Below are positions 55,371-64,000 of a stretch of 64,000 nt of DNA, piece after piece. Numbering within the stretch: position 1 is the first letter of the stretch; each line of letters starts with the position of its first letter. The notes under the pieces were generated by a model. That model worked only from the letters and a program-made list of their open reading frames with translations, was not told the origin of the DNA and ran no database searches. The position numbers and the translations under genes are program-made. Origin of the DNA: Chitinophaga sp. HK235 (GTDB lineage: Bacteria > Bacteroidota > Bacteroidia > Chitinophagales > Chitinophagaceae); the NCBI RefSeq assembly GCF_018255755.1, contig NZ_CP073766.1:992001-1056000 (forward strand). Direction: 5' to 3'.

Positions 55371-56978
55371 ATGTCTTTTATCATGGAACAGACAAATTCC
55401 GTATACGCAGCAAATGCAACAGCTACCAGCATTTCAGTGCCTCTCTCCAGCCTGGAGATGATCGCAGCACAGGCAAACATCTATGATCTGCTCACCAATG
55501 GCCCTTCCCTGCCACCAGGCTGGGACATCATCAAGCAGCCATTTGCAAATGAACGCGCTACGGATAAAGTCGTTCCCGTTCCTACCCAGGGATACATGGT
55601 TAAAATCACTGTTAAAGACAACAATAATCAAAATGTTCAGGTGGATATTCTGGCACTTGGATGTGCCTGGATTAAATATTTTCAGTACCAGTATAACGGG
55701 GCTTTCACCCTGGGAACGTTACCTCCTGAAATAGCCGGCAGATCTGTACCTCCACAGGCAAACGTACTCTCTGTTTATTCCATCGCCTATCAATTCCTTC
55801 GCAGACCTCTCTGGAATGCGGTTGTTACCCGCGAAGATCCATCACGCCCGCTGTTTATCTGCGGCCATGGCCTTGGTGCGCCATTAGCGCAGATAGCGGC
55901 CCTTGATCTGCGCATTGGCAACTTCGGTCCCGCTGATCCGGCCACCGGTCTTCAACCAATTGCACCTTCCACCCCTACTCCCTGCTACACCTTCTCTAAC
56001 GCCAACTTTGCCAACAGCGCCATGCAATCCTATTACAAGGATACTGTAACAGCGCCAGTAATCGCCACCAGAGCAGGCAGCAGTGGAAATGATGTAGATC
56101 AGTGGCCTATCTCTCCATCCAATCTGGTGTTGCTGGGTACCTTAAATCAGGTTAATGCCAGTTTGATTCCTGACGAAGACGATCCCTGGTGGGAAAGAGC
56201 GACTATTTTCTACACCAGAACATTAGGTGGTAATCCTCTCCCTAATCAACCGGAACCTGTCAACATTCCTAATATTCCAGCCGGGTTCTCCAGAGACATG
56301 GCCTTTTCTCTATCCAAAATGACCATGATGGCCTATCACTGGACACAGCACCCCGATAGCCAGACTAAAGCTCCTTCACTCAATTATACTTTCGTCACAA
56401 AAATCAACAGCGAAGGAGCGCCATGGGCTTATCTCTTTACGGGAGATACCAACAACTCTATTATCGTTGTTTTCCGGGGAGCTACCAACTGGAATGAATT
56501 CAATTCTTACGCAGCATGCTCTGTTTTTGCTGCCACTCCCTGGTATACCGATCCCTCCGCACATGTGCATAAGGGTGCCTATACCCTTTATGAAGGTATG
56601 ACTGCTGCCTTGAAAGCCGCGCTCCAGCCCTACAGCAGCAGAAAACTCTTTTTCGCAGGGCATAGTCTTGGCGGGGCTATCGCCAATATTGCCGCTTCCG
56701 ACTATGCCATCAGTAATTACAGGCCGGTGGAAGCTGTTTATACTTTTGGCAGTATTATGTCGGCCGACTATACATACGCCCAGAAATTCAATGAGGTATT
56801 GGGTACTAAAAGCTATCAGATCAGAAGGCCGAATGATCGTATCACCACCGGCCTTATGTCTATAGGATATGAGCCTGTAAATACCGGTGTGCTGCTGAGA
56901 GGAGAGTTGGAATATGAAGAGCCGGACTATCACAACCTCCTTCACTATAAGAAGCTGCTGGATACTGCAAAGGCTTAA
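55371..56978 (+). CDS. Tandem lipase class 3-like protein, inactive N-half and active C-half
   Basis: This 535-aa alpha/beta-hydrolase looks like two lipase-3 units in a row. The C-terminal unit has the nucleophile elbow AGHSLGGAIANIAASDY with S432, the acid D489 (RRPNDRITTG) and H521 or H525 (YHNLLHYKK), and the upstream segments FRGATNWNE and VHKGAYTLYEGM. The N-terminal unit has a matching elbow, CGHGLGAPLAQIAALDL, where the Ser is Gly (G167), so it cannot act as a serine hydrolase. There is no signal peptide. The substrate is probably a lipid ester, as in Pfam Lipase_3. It sits between the collagen-like genes and the giant DUF6603-like gene, 42 bp before the latter. An ATG at 55383 is a possible alternative start. 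Confidence 0.87.
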   Translation: MSFIMEQTNSVYAANATATSISVPLSSLEMIAAQANIYDLLTNGPSLPPGWDIIKQPFANERATDKVVPVPTQGYMVKITVKDNNNQNVQVDILALGCAWIKYFQYQYNGAFTLGTLPPEIAGRSVPPQANVLSVYSIAYQFLRRPLWNAVVTREDPSRPLFICGHGLGAPLAQIAALDLRIGNFGPADPATGLQPIAPSTPTPCYTFSNANFANSAMQSYYKDTVTAPVIATRAGSSGNDVDQWPISPSNLVLLGTLNQVNASLIPDEDDPWWERATIFYTRTLGGNPLPNQPEPVNIPNIPAGFSRDMAFSLSKMTMMAYHWTQHPDSQTKAPSLNYTFVTKINSEGAPWAYLFTGDTNNSIIVVFRGATNWNEFNSYAACSVFAATPWYTDPSAHVHKGAYTLYEGMTAALKAALQPYSSRKLFFAGHSLGGAIANIAASDYAISNYRPVEAVYTFGSIMSADYTYAQKFNEVLGTKSYQIRRPNDRITTGLMSIGYEPVNTGVLLRGELEYEEPDYHNLLHYKKLLDTAKA

Positions 56979-57020
56979 CTCCAGATGGTCCCCGATTTTC
57001 TGCCCCTCAAACCATTGACG

Positions 57021-60000
57021 ATGATTAACGAATTAACCGCCGCACAAACAGCCAGACATAAACGTACAGCTTTCGGCGCGAATGATAATGGTCTTACCTT
57101 TGCAGGTCTGGACCCCATCCTGGCCAGTCTTGGACTGCTGATAGGATTACTTACCCAACCAGACCCGGAGCTGGAAGTCTATCAGCTGAATCCGAATTGG
57201 TTCGCGAATCCGATCGACAACACCCAAAAAGGGATTACTGCCAATCCTGAACAATTCCAACAACTACTCACTGCTATCCTGGGTAAAATCGGGGGCAATG
57301 CATTGGGTATTCCCATACAGGATGCTTCCCTCCTGGGTACCTGGTATCCGATAAAAAACGGTCAGGAACCTACGGGGTTTTATTTGGTGAGCTATGAGAG
57401 AGAAACAGATACTGTGAAGGAAACCGTACTTGGGCTCGGTGTCCTGCATATCTGGAAGGTGCCGCCCTCTCCCGGTAATCCTTTGCTGACCGTAAATGTA
57501 TGGGGACTCATGCCTTTCGTTGCCATTGGAAATGGTAGCTTCAAAATTACTTTTACGCATGAAGGATACCCTATCAGTCTGGGTATAGCCACAGAAGGAG
57601 GTGATCCCAAACTGCCGCTGGTAGATATCAACGGTATCTCTTTTGACGGTGTGAAATTCAGTGCCCTGATAGATGTGGCAGCCAGGGACCCGTTTAGTGT
57701 TTCCCTGGAAGTGTTAGCGTTGAAACTGGGCGCTGCTCCTCCGGCCAACAAGTCCCTCGCTGACCTGCTGGCCATCAGCGGACAGGAAATGCTGGAAATA
57801 GCCACCAACCTGTTCATGGGAGCACTGAGCTATGTCTTTCCCAACCAGCAACAATACCTTAACTATATCACCCCATTGCTGGGTTTGTCTTCCCAGGTGC
57901 CCAACCTCGCTGTGAAGCTGCCCGTCATGGAGTGGTATAACCTGTTTGAAGTAGCCGCGAATCCTGATAAATATCCGGATGGTGTCAAAACACTTTTCTT
58001 TAACTGGTTTAATGCCTTATGCACGGATCCGGAGGCCCTCAAAGGCTGGATCAGCTGTCTCAGCGGCTTCCTTGGCAATATAAACATTCAGGTAACGGGA
58101 ACGGGCACACGCATCGATCCTTACCAGCTGAAGATCCTTGCTGTCAATGGCATTGGGCAGCTTAACTTCGCGGTAGCCACGACGGTGGATGAGGGTGGCA
58201 TCCGGTATTTTTATCCTGGCTTGTCTTTCACAGGTAGTAATGTAGCACTGGGCAGTTCTCCAGCGATATTTACTTCCCAGGCTAATCTGGAGTTAGGACA
58301 GTTTGGGCTGAGCGCACAGGCAGTGACAGCCTCTCCGGCAATAAAATTCATTTTTCAGTTTGCACTAAAAAATAAAACAGCGGGGCAGCCGCTGGTGTCG
58401 TATGATGGCAATAGTGTAGGCTCCCTGACAGCTGGCCTGATGCTGGGATCAGATGGGAAAATCGTTCCTGATTTCTCCTTGAACCAGGTAGTTACAGGCA
58501 ATACTTCCTTTGAAAACGTCAACTTACTCTCACCGGGGGAACTGGCTGAAGTCGGAGCTGCGGCCTTAAGCGCAGCACTCAGTTCTCTCATCGGCGTGGG
58601 TACCAATGATTTCGCCGATAATATCGGGGCGCTGATAGGTTTAATTGCACCGGTAAGTGCGCAGGGAAAATGGCCGGCAACTTTACCACCGCCATTCTCA
58701 GAAAAGCAGATGGTGCACTCCATTATGAATCCTGTGAAGGCCTGGGCAGACTACTATCTCCATACACTGCAATATCCTGGTGAGGTGGATGGTAAGGCTG
58801 CATTTGCCTTTATCGTTCAGGAAATGGCATTGCTGCTGCAACAGACGGTACCAGGTTTGAATGTAACCGTTACCGGCAGCGGTACTGCAGATGATCCCTG
58901 GATGGCGGGTATTTCACTGAGCAGCAGTAGTCTCCCCGCCTACCTGACAGCATACCGGCAAGTCAATCCCGACAACAGCATTGATCTGATCATTGGCATG
59001 TCGCTGATACCGACCATCACAATAGTCGGTGTAGAGATTGTCCCTTCTCTTAACCTGGAAGCACTGGCACTCAGATTCCCTGCCAATGGTGATGGCGTAC
59101 AAGCGTTCTGGTTACCTGCTGTCAGTTCCAGACTGAAGCTGCCACAAGGGTTCATCACACCTTCCCTTGGCGGTGTAGTCGTTAGCGTTAATACCGCACA
59201 ACTGTCTGCCCAATGGAACCGTCTTAACGGATGGGGTTGGTCTATGCTGATCAAGAGCCCTAAGCTGATCATCAACGGGAAAGATATCGTGCTCGGTCAG
59301 GATTTGAATTTTGATGATAAAACAGCCTTAGAGGATCTGGTAAAGAAATCTGCCGCCACATTCAGTCCTTTCCTGATAGGTGCGTTAGGCACCTTGATGA
59401 TGCGGGTGGAAAACAGAGCCGCCCTCTTCACTATCGGAGCACTGGGATTAATTCCGGATATCACCCACTCACCGGTATTCCCTCCAGGATTGACCTGGAC
59501 AGGTTTTCAGCAACTCAGCCTCAGTAGTCTGAGTAATCCCTGGCCGGATATACGTAACTATCTCTCCGCCACATTCGCCAATACAGCGAATGCTAAAAGC
59601 CTGCTCTCGCTCCTATCTTATACCATCAATACACAAATTGCCGCTGCACCCGCCACAGGTGGCAATGGCAAATACGAAGATCCATGGACATTCCCGCTGC
59701 CATTAGGATTTGAAGGAATTGCATGGTATGAAAATATCGGGAAGATATTAGGTCTGGGTGCTGGCAGATCCAACACCTGGCAATATCAGCTTACTAACGG
59801 CGACGGTACCACGAAATTTGGATTTGATCTTCATTCCCGTATCTATGCACTGAAATATAACCTGTCCACCGGCACCCTCATTTTCGATGACCAGGTCCCT
59901 GCTTTCAGTCTGACTGGCACCCTTTACAATCCTGACGGCGGTATGCTGGTAGATCACCCGGGAACGGCAAGCAGTGTGGAGAAAATCATTGTAGGATGTA

Positions 60001-63000
60001 ATCTCTCTTATGACACTGCCAGCAAGTCTTTCCACTTTACACCCATTGTCACACTCCTGAATGTAACCTTACCCGGACAATCGCCGAAAGCCCAGCTGAC
60101 CTTGCAGGACTTTATGGACCCTGCTTTCACCACTGCCTTGCAGAATGGATTCATGGTACTGCTGAATGCCGGATTACAGGCGGCTTTTGAACAGGTAAAG
60201 ACTAAACCTTTGTTCCAGCAAGCTTATATGCTGCTATCCATGCTGGGGCTCACCATATCCCCTGATGGAGAAGCAGAACTCCGGGACATTAAACTGTACG
60301 ACATTACAGCCGGGTTCCTGGCAATCAATAGCGCAGGCTGGGATGGGTTACTGGCCAATTTCAACACTTACATACAGACACAGTTCAACCAATTGCTGGC
60401 CATACCGGAGCAGCGCAACCTCCTGTACAACTTCCTGTCAGAAATTTTTGGTATACAGATACCGAAATTTGAAGAACCGGTTTTACAGTTGCTCAACGGA
60501 CTGGGCATCTGCGGGCCGGCAGAGGAAGGTTATGTCATATATCCGTATACGTTACTGGAAATCATCAGCAACCCTTACCAGACATTCCAACGGATTTACA
60601 AGCAGCTGTTTGACATTGCGAACATAGATAATCTGAAGCAGCTGGCGGCTAATCTGGCGAAGAACCTGGGGCCTTACAAAGCCGGCGTCTGGAGCTTCAG
60701 CACAGATGCCACAGGGGTGATGTCCTTTGGCATTCTGCCGGAGGATGCTTTTTCGCTAGGGTCATTGTTCCTTGTCAGTGGCGGCATTCAACTGGACCTC
60801 AGCAACGAGATCCTAAAAGGAGAACTGACGATATATTGTGAAAAAGTAGGCATCAGTCTGAAAAGCGGATTCACCGTAAAGCTGGATAATGGTAGTCTGA
60901 AGTCAGACTTTACATCTGCAGCAGTATGGGGTGATGGCAGTAAACCTGCGGCGCAATCGCTTCTCCTCATTCCGTTTAACACCAACGTTTTTCTTAATCA
61001 GGTAGCGGAACTTGCCCCAACCTTTACCCTTAACATCCTTCTTAATGCAGTTTTCGAAGAACAACTGCTGAAGAAATATCCGCTCATTCAGCAGATCTTC
61101 ACCGGGCTTGGCCTGGCAGATAAGATACCGGCGGAAAGCCTGGCAGTACAACATTTCCCGAATGAAAAACATCCCATCGCGGAAAATATTACCGATCAGC
61201 TATGGCAGATGCCAGCATTGATGGGCATTCTGCGCGATCCACTGGGATGGCTGCTATCCGATGAAGTACTGGGTACCAATGGCAGATTCAGTATTTCCAA
61301 GCTGGTACAAATGCTCAGTCATTTGCCGGAAGTCGAGGCCACGAATGGCATCAAGGTGGCACCAAACACCAGGGGCATGAAGATTACCGGTATGCCTTAT
61401 GGTTTTGAAATTGATATGAATGGCGATACAGATGTCGCTAATTTCGGTTTCAGTACAAAAGATCTGGTGATCAGTGATGACTGGGGTACATTGAACCTCC
61501 TTGCCTTCCAGGTGGGCGTTGATCAAAACTATCAGCCTTCATTCGCCGGTGAGGTGACTATTTCCACGGGTGCAAAGATTCCTCTCCCATTTTATGTAAA
61601 GACGGGATATAATAAAGAATTCTTCCTGAAGATTTCAGAAGGAAGTGCGGATAAGCCCGGACTGTTGTCTCTGCAACTGCTGCCTTTCCTCGGATGGGGC
61701 TCTCTGGCAGAACAGGCCGCACGAGTTGCAGCAGCGGCGGTACTGAAAAAGCTTGTCCCCGTTGTATTACAGCAATTATCCGACAGCGGCGCCAAAGATT
61801 TTGTAGATAAACTTATTGCATTTGGGGATCAGGTTAATACCACAGAATTGGTAGACAATATCATCAAAGTACTGACTCCCGGCGCTTTTGCGACCAAAAC
61901 GCAGCAAGACCTGTTAAAGGAAATCGAAGCCGTAGCATTGGCATGGCTACAGGAAAGATTCACTCCTGCGGGCGCGCCAGCTACCGTACAAGGACTGATT
62001 ATCCTGCTCCGGGATGTAATGCCGGGGCTGTCTGCACAAGGTGGCAGGCTTGCATTCAAACCAGACAACAGGATACCTGTCACCATACTCGCAGGACTTA
62101 ATGACAATGGGTTTCTGGGCCTTTGGGCCGATTTAACCCTGCCAGAGATGCAGGTATTGAAAATCCAGCTGGCAGAAACAGGCGTCGGCGTAAAGCTGGA
62201 TGGCACTGTCAATTTCTCCTTCGGGGTAGATATGCTCATTCCGGTAGATGATAACAGCGGACCAGGTATTACGTTTACATATGATCTGAGTAAAGGTTTC
62301 AAACTATTGTTTGATCCTATCAGTAATAGCACCAACTCCTCCCAACATTCAGATCTGGCCATAGAACTGCTGCCTGATTTCTTCTCCAGGCCCACTGATG
62401 GCCTGGCCATGAAGCAGAGCGTTACCGACTGGCTATTACAGGTAGTGAAAATAGTGCTGCCACGATATGTATCCCTTCTGGTGCTCAATATCGAAAAAGT
62501 GAAGAGCTGGCTGGAAACTCCTATTGTTACAGGAGCGCCGACACCAGCCACATTGTTACAGGCCACCTCCCTGATTTTGAAGCCCAACAGCAAATACGAA
62601 CTGAACACCATTGATAACCTGACCAGGCTAACACCAGCAGGATTCTTTGGTAATCTCTTCTATACCCTGATGCAGACAGAACTCACCCTGCTGCAGTTCG
62701 GGGAAAATAACAGTGGCAAAATTCTGGTAGGACCACGTAATGGCAAGCAGGATTACTATGGTGTAAGAGTAGTTGCACCTGCATTAAAAATTGCAGCCCT
62801 GCCTAATGTCGTCATACAATTAGGCGCCAATGACACCGAATGGATTGACAAATCCGGTGATGGCAAGTTCACTGGAGATCCTGGCATAGGCTTCTACCTG
62901 CCTATCACTAAGTCGGGTAACAATGACCTGGAAGTTAATTTCTCTCTATTCAGTCTGTTATTATATAATCTTGGGTTTGATATCATCGGCACCAATGGCA

Positions 63001-64000
63001 AACCTATTGTGGATCAGCCGAGATTTAAACTCGGCGCTGTAGAACCAAGAACAGTATTTGAACTGAATTTCAAAGAGGGCGGCGGAGCATCCGTACAATT
63101 TGGGGCAGGCATCACGCTGGCTAAAATGGGCTTATCGCTGGCGCCGGATAAGATGGCTGGTTCAGGAGGCACCAATCCAATTGCCAATAATATCCTGGGC
63201 TCCGGCAGTACAGATGGTAATCCTCCTGTAAACCCGGAATTTTCTGTTAGCACCGCTTACATCAATAAACTATGGGTAAACCTGAAAAGCAATACTGGTA
63301 ATGGTTCTGAGATTATCGTACCTATAGAACGCTCCTTCGGTCCCTTGTATATTGAGAGTCTGGGTTTAGGCTGGGAAGACCAGGCTAAACTGCTGGACTT
63401 CCTGTTTTCCGGTAATGTGGCCCTGGCAGGACTCAGAGCATCCGTCGTTCGTTTAACAGTAGGCGTTCCCGTTACAGACCCCACCAATTTCAGTAAATAT
63501 AAAGCAGACCTGCAAGGGCTGGACATCAGCTTCAAAGGTGGCGCAGTTACCATTAACGGCGGTTTCGTGAAAACCGAAACGATGGCAGGCGGTGTAAATG
63601 TAATCTCCTACAATGGAGTAGCAGTTATCAAGGCCGGCACTTTCTCCCTGATGGCGTTGGGTTCCTATGCACAAGTACCGGTATCCAATGCGCCTGGCGC
63701 TGAAATGATGCCTTCCCTGTTCATTTTTGCAGTGCTCAACTCTCCGTTGGGCGGACCTCCTTTCTTTTTCATTACCGGCATCGCCGCAGGCTTCAGCTTC
63801 AACCGCTCGCTACTGATACCAGATATTACTGAGGTGCAGGATTTCCCGTTACTGAAAGGTCTCGTGGATGGCACCTTTGCAGAAGGAGAAGACCCGGGAA
63901 AAGCCCTCGAGCAACTGAGTACCGTAGTAGCGCCTGAGATAGGACAGTATTGGCTGGCAGCTGGCATGAAATTTACCACCTTCGAACTGCTGACCACTTC
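57021..64000 (+). CDS. Giant DUF6603-like protein, C-terminus beyond window
   Basis: The ATG at 57021 opens a frame that runs without a stop to the window end, more than 2326 aa. It has no signal peptide. The sequence is rich in Leu, Ile, Val, Gly and Ser/Thr in alternating, beta-strand-like segments, with recurring short blocks (for example LGLGAG, TLNLLAFQVGV, PVTILAGL) that hint at a repetitive beta-solenoid or groove. From about residue 2080 the text (IERSFGPLYIESLGLGW; GVNVISYNGVAVIKAG; NSPLGGPPFFFITGIAAG) resembles DUF6603, a domain of unknown function; this match is from memory. The length and beta-rich, hydrophobic grooves recall lipid-bridge proteins such as AsmA/TamB, but that is speculation. 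It follows the lipase-like gene by 42 bp and is probably in the same operon. Confidence 0.8.
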   Translation, partial: MINELTAAQTARHKRTAFGANDNGLTFAGLDPILASLGLLIGLLTQPDPELEVYQLNPNWFANPIDNTQKGITANPEQFQQLLTAILGKIGGNALGIPIQDASLLGTWYPIKNGQEPTGFYLVSYERETDTVKETVLGLGVLHIWKVPPSPGNPLLTVNVWGLMPFVAIGNGSFKITFTHEGYPISLGIATEGGDPKLPLVDINGISFDGVKFSALIDVAARDPFSVSLEVLALKLGAAPPANKSLADLLAISGQEMLEIATNLFMGALSYVFPNQQQYLNYITPLLGLSSQVPNLAVKLPVMEWYNLFEVAANPDKYPDGVKTLFFNWFNALCTDPEALKGWISCLSGFLGNINIQVTGTGTRIDPYQLKILAVNGIGQLNFAVATTVDEGGIRYFYPGLSFTGSNVALGSSPAIFTSQANLELGQFGLSAQAVTASPAIKFIFQFALKNKTAGQPLVSYDGNSVGSLTAGLMLGSDGKIVPDFSLNQVVTGNTSFENVNLLSPGELAEVGAAALSAALSSLIGVGTNDFADNIGALIGLIAPVSAQGKWPATLPPPFSEKQMVHSIMNPVKAWADYYLHTLQYPGEVDGKAAFAFIVQEMALLLQQTVPGLNVTVTGSGTADDPWMAGISLSSSSLPAYLTAYRQVNPDNSIDLIIGMSLIPTITIVGVEIVPSLNLEALALRFPANGDGVQAFWLPAVSSRLKLPQGFITPSLGGVVVSVNTAQLSAQWNRLNGWGWSMLIKSPKLIINGKDIVLGQDLNFDDKTALEDLVKKSAATFSPFLIGALGTLMMRVENRAALFTIGALGLIPDITHSPVFPPGLTWTGFQQLSLSSLSNPWPDIRNYLSATFANTANAKSLLSLLSYTINTQIAAAPATGGNGKYEDPWTFPLPLGFEGIAWYENIGKILGLGAGRSNTWQYQLTNGDGTTKFGFDLHSRIYALKYNLSTGTLIFDDQVPAFSLTGTLYNPDGGMLVDHPGTASSVEKIIVGCNLSYDTASKSFHFTPIVTLLNVTLPGQSPKAQLTLQDFMDPAFTTALQNGFMVLLNAGLQAAFEQVKTKPLFQQAYMLLSMLGLTISPDGEAELRDIKLYDITAGFLAINSAGWDGLLANFNTYIQTQFNQLLAIPEQRNLLYNFLSEIFGIQIPKFEEPVLQLLNGLGICGPAEEGYVIYPYTLLEIISNPYQTFQRIYKQLFDIANIDNLKQLAANLAKNLGPYKAGVWSFSTDATGVMSFGILPEDAFSLGSLFLVSGGIQLDLSNEILKGELTIYCEKVGISLKSGFTVKLDNGSLKSDFTSAAVWGDGSKPAAQSLLLIPFNTNVFLNQVAELAPTFTLNILLNAVFEEQLLKKYPLIQQIFTGLGLADKIPAESLAVQHFPNEKHPIAENITDQLWQMPALMGILRDPLGWLLSDEVLGTNGRFSISKLVQMLSHLPEVEATNGIKVAPNTRGMKITGMPYGFEIDMNGDTDVANFGFSTKDLVISDDWGTLNLLAFQVGVDQNYQPSFAGEVTISTGAKIPLPFYVKTGYNKEFFLKISEGSADKPGLLSLQLLPFLGWGSLAEQAARVAAAAVLKKLVPVVLQQLSDSGAKDFVDKLIAFGDQVNTTELVDNIIKVLTPGAFATKTQQDLLKEIEAVALAWLQERFTPAGAPATVQGLIILLRDVMPGLSAQGGRLAFKPDNRIPVTILAGLNDNGFLGLWADLTLPEMQVLKIQLAETGVGVKLDGTVNFSFGVDMLIPVDDNSGPGITFTYDLSKGFKLLFDPISNSTNSSQHSDLAIELLPDFFSRPTDGLAMKQSVTDWLLQVVKIVLPRYVSLLVLNIEKVKSWLETPIVTGAPTPATLLQATSLILKPNSKYELNTIDNLTRLTPAGFFGNLFYTLMQTELTLLQFGENNSGKILVGPRNGKQDYYGVRVVAPALKIAALPNVVIQLGANDTEWIDKSGDGKFTGDPGIGFYLPITKSGNNDLEVNFSLFSLLLYNLGFDIIGTNGKPIVDQPRFKLGAVEPRTVFELNFKEGGGASVQFGAGITLAKMGLSLAPDKMAGSGGTNPIANNILGSGSTDGNPPVNPEFSVSTAYINKLWVNLKSNTGNGSEIIVPIERSFGPLYIESLGLGWEDQAKLLDFLFSGNVALAGLRASVVRLTVGVPVTDPTNFSKYKADLQGLDISFKGGAVTINGGFVKTETMAGGVNVISYNGVAVIKAGTFSLMALGSYAQVPVSNAPGAEMMPSLFIFAVLNSPLGGPPFFFITGIAAGFSFNRSLLIPDITEVQDFPLLKGLVDGTFAEGEDPGKALEQLSTVVAPEIGQYWLAAGMKFTTFELLTT

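Noticed and set aside
1..64000. CRISPR arrays, tRNA or rRNA genes, insertion sequences and attachment sites
   Set aside because: No regularly spaced short repeats, cloverleaf-like segments, transposase or integrase genes were seen on reading.

Overview
The window looks like a chromosomal segment of a Bacteroidota bacterium, most likely a Chitinophaga-type soil or gliding member. The signs are Bacteroidota-style promoters (TTG about 20 bp before TAnnTTTG), few clear Shine-Dalgarno sites, a double-glycine leader peptide of the kind seen in this phylum, TlpA-like and GH16 lipoproteins, and a very large NRPS locus. The genus is inferred from gene content only.

Layout. (1) 1-28203, minus strand: a nonribosomal peptide operon, read right to left. 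Two SbnA/SbnB-like genes, expected to supply L-2,3-diaminopropionate, lead into a six-module NRPS of about 6760 aa (C-A-T x4, C-A-T-E, C-A-T), then a one-module NRPS (C-A-T-E), then a third NRPS cut by the window start. Specificity codes read by eye give Dap/Dab-type, Leu, Dap/Dab-type, Thr, Leu, Dap/Dab-type, Phe-like (with an intact epimerase), then an unseen continuation: a cationic, probably N-acylated peptide. An orphan NarL-type response regulator (28788-29411) lies upstream. (2) 30.7-35.0 kb: katG, then on the other strand a GH16 glucanase lipoprotein with a beta-trefoil and a DUF4256 protein. (3) 35.3-42.1 kb, plus strand: a tight four-gene operon of a VioB-type ferritin-like protein, a LodA/GoxA-like oxidase predicted to carry a self-derived cysteine tryptophylquinone (CTQ), a radical SAM/SPASM protein and a LodB-type flavoprotein, followed by a secreted protein of unknown role. 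(4) 43.1-52.1 kb, minus strand: an export and oxidative-folding locus for a small peptide. It holds an 80-aa double-glycine precursor whose core has ten cysteines, a TlpA-like thioredoxin, a C39-like/VKOR/thioredoxin fusion, a C39-peptidase ABC exporter and an HlyD-type adaptor; a subtilisin-family lipoprotein lies upstream behind its own terminator. (5) 53.1-64.0 kb, plus strand: an unfamiliar locus with a 203-aa unknown protein, two paralogous Gly-rich collagen-like proteins with conserved cysteines, a tandem lipase-3 protein whose first half has lost its serine, and a giant protein (more than 2326 aa, DUF6603-like near the window end). None has a visible signal peptide.

The best candidates for something undescribed are locus 5, the CTQ operon carrying two kinds of maturase, and the Cys-rich peptide with its dedicated disulfide machinery. 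Family assignments rest on motifs read by eye; no database search was run. No tRNA, rRNA, CRISPR array or insertion sequence was recognised.
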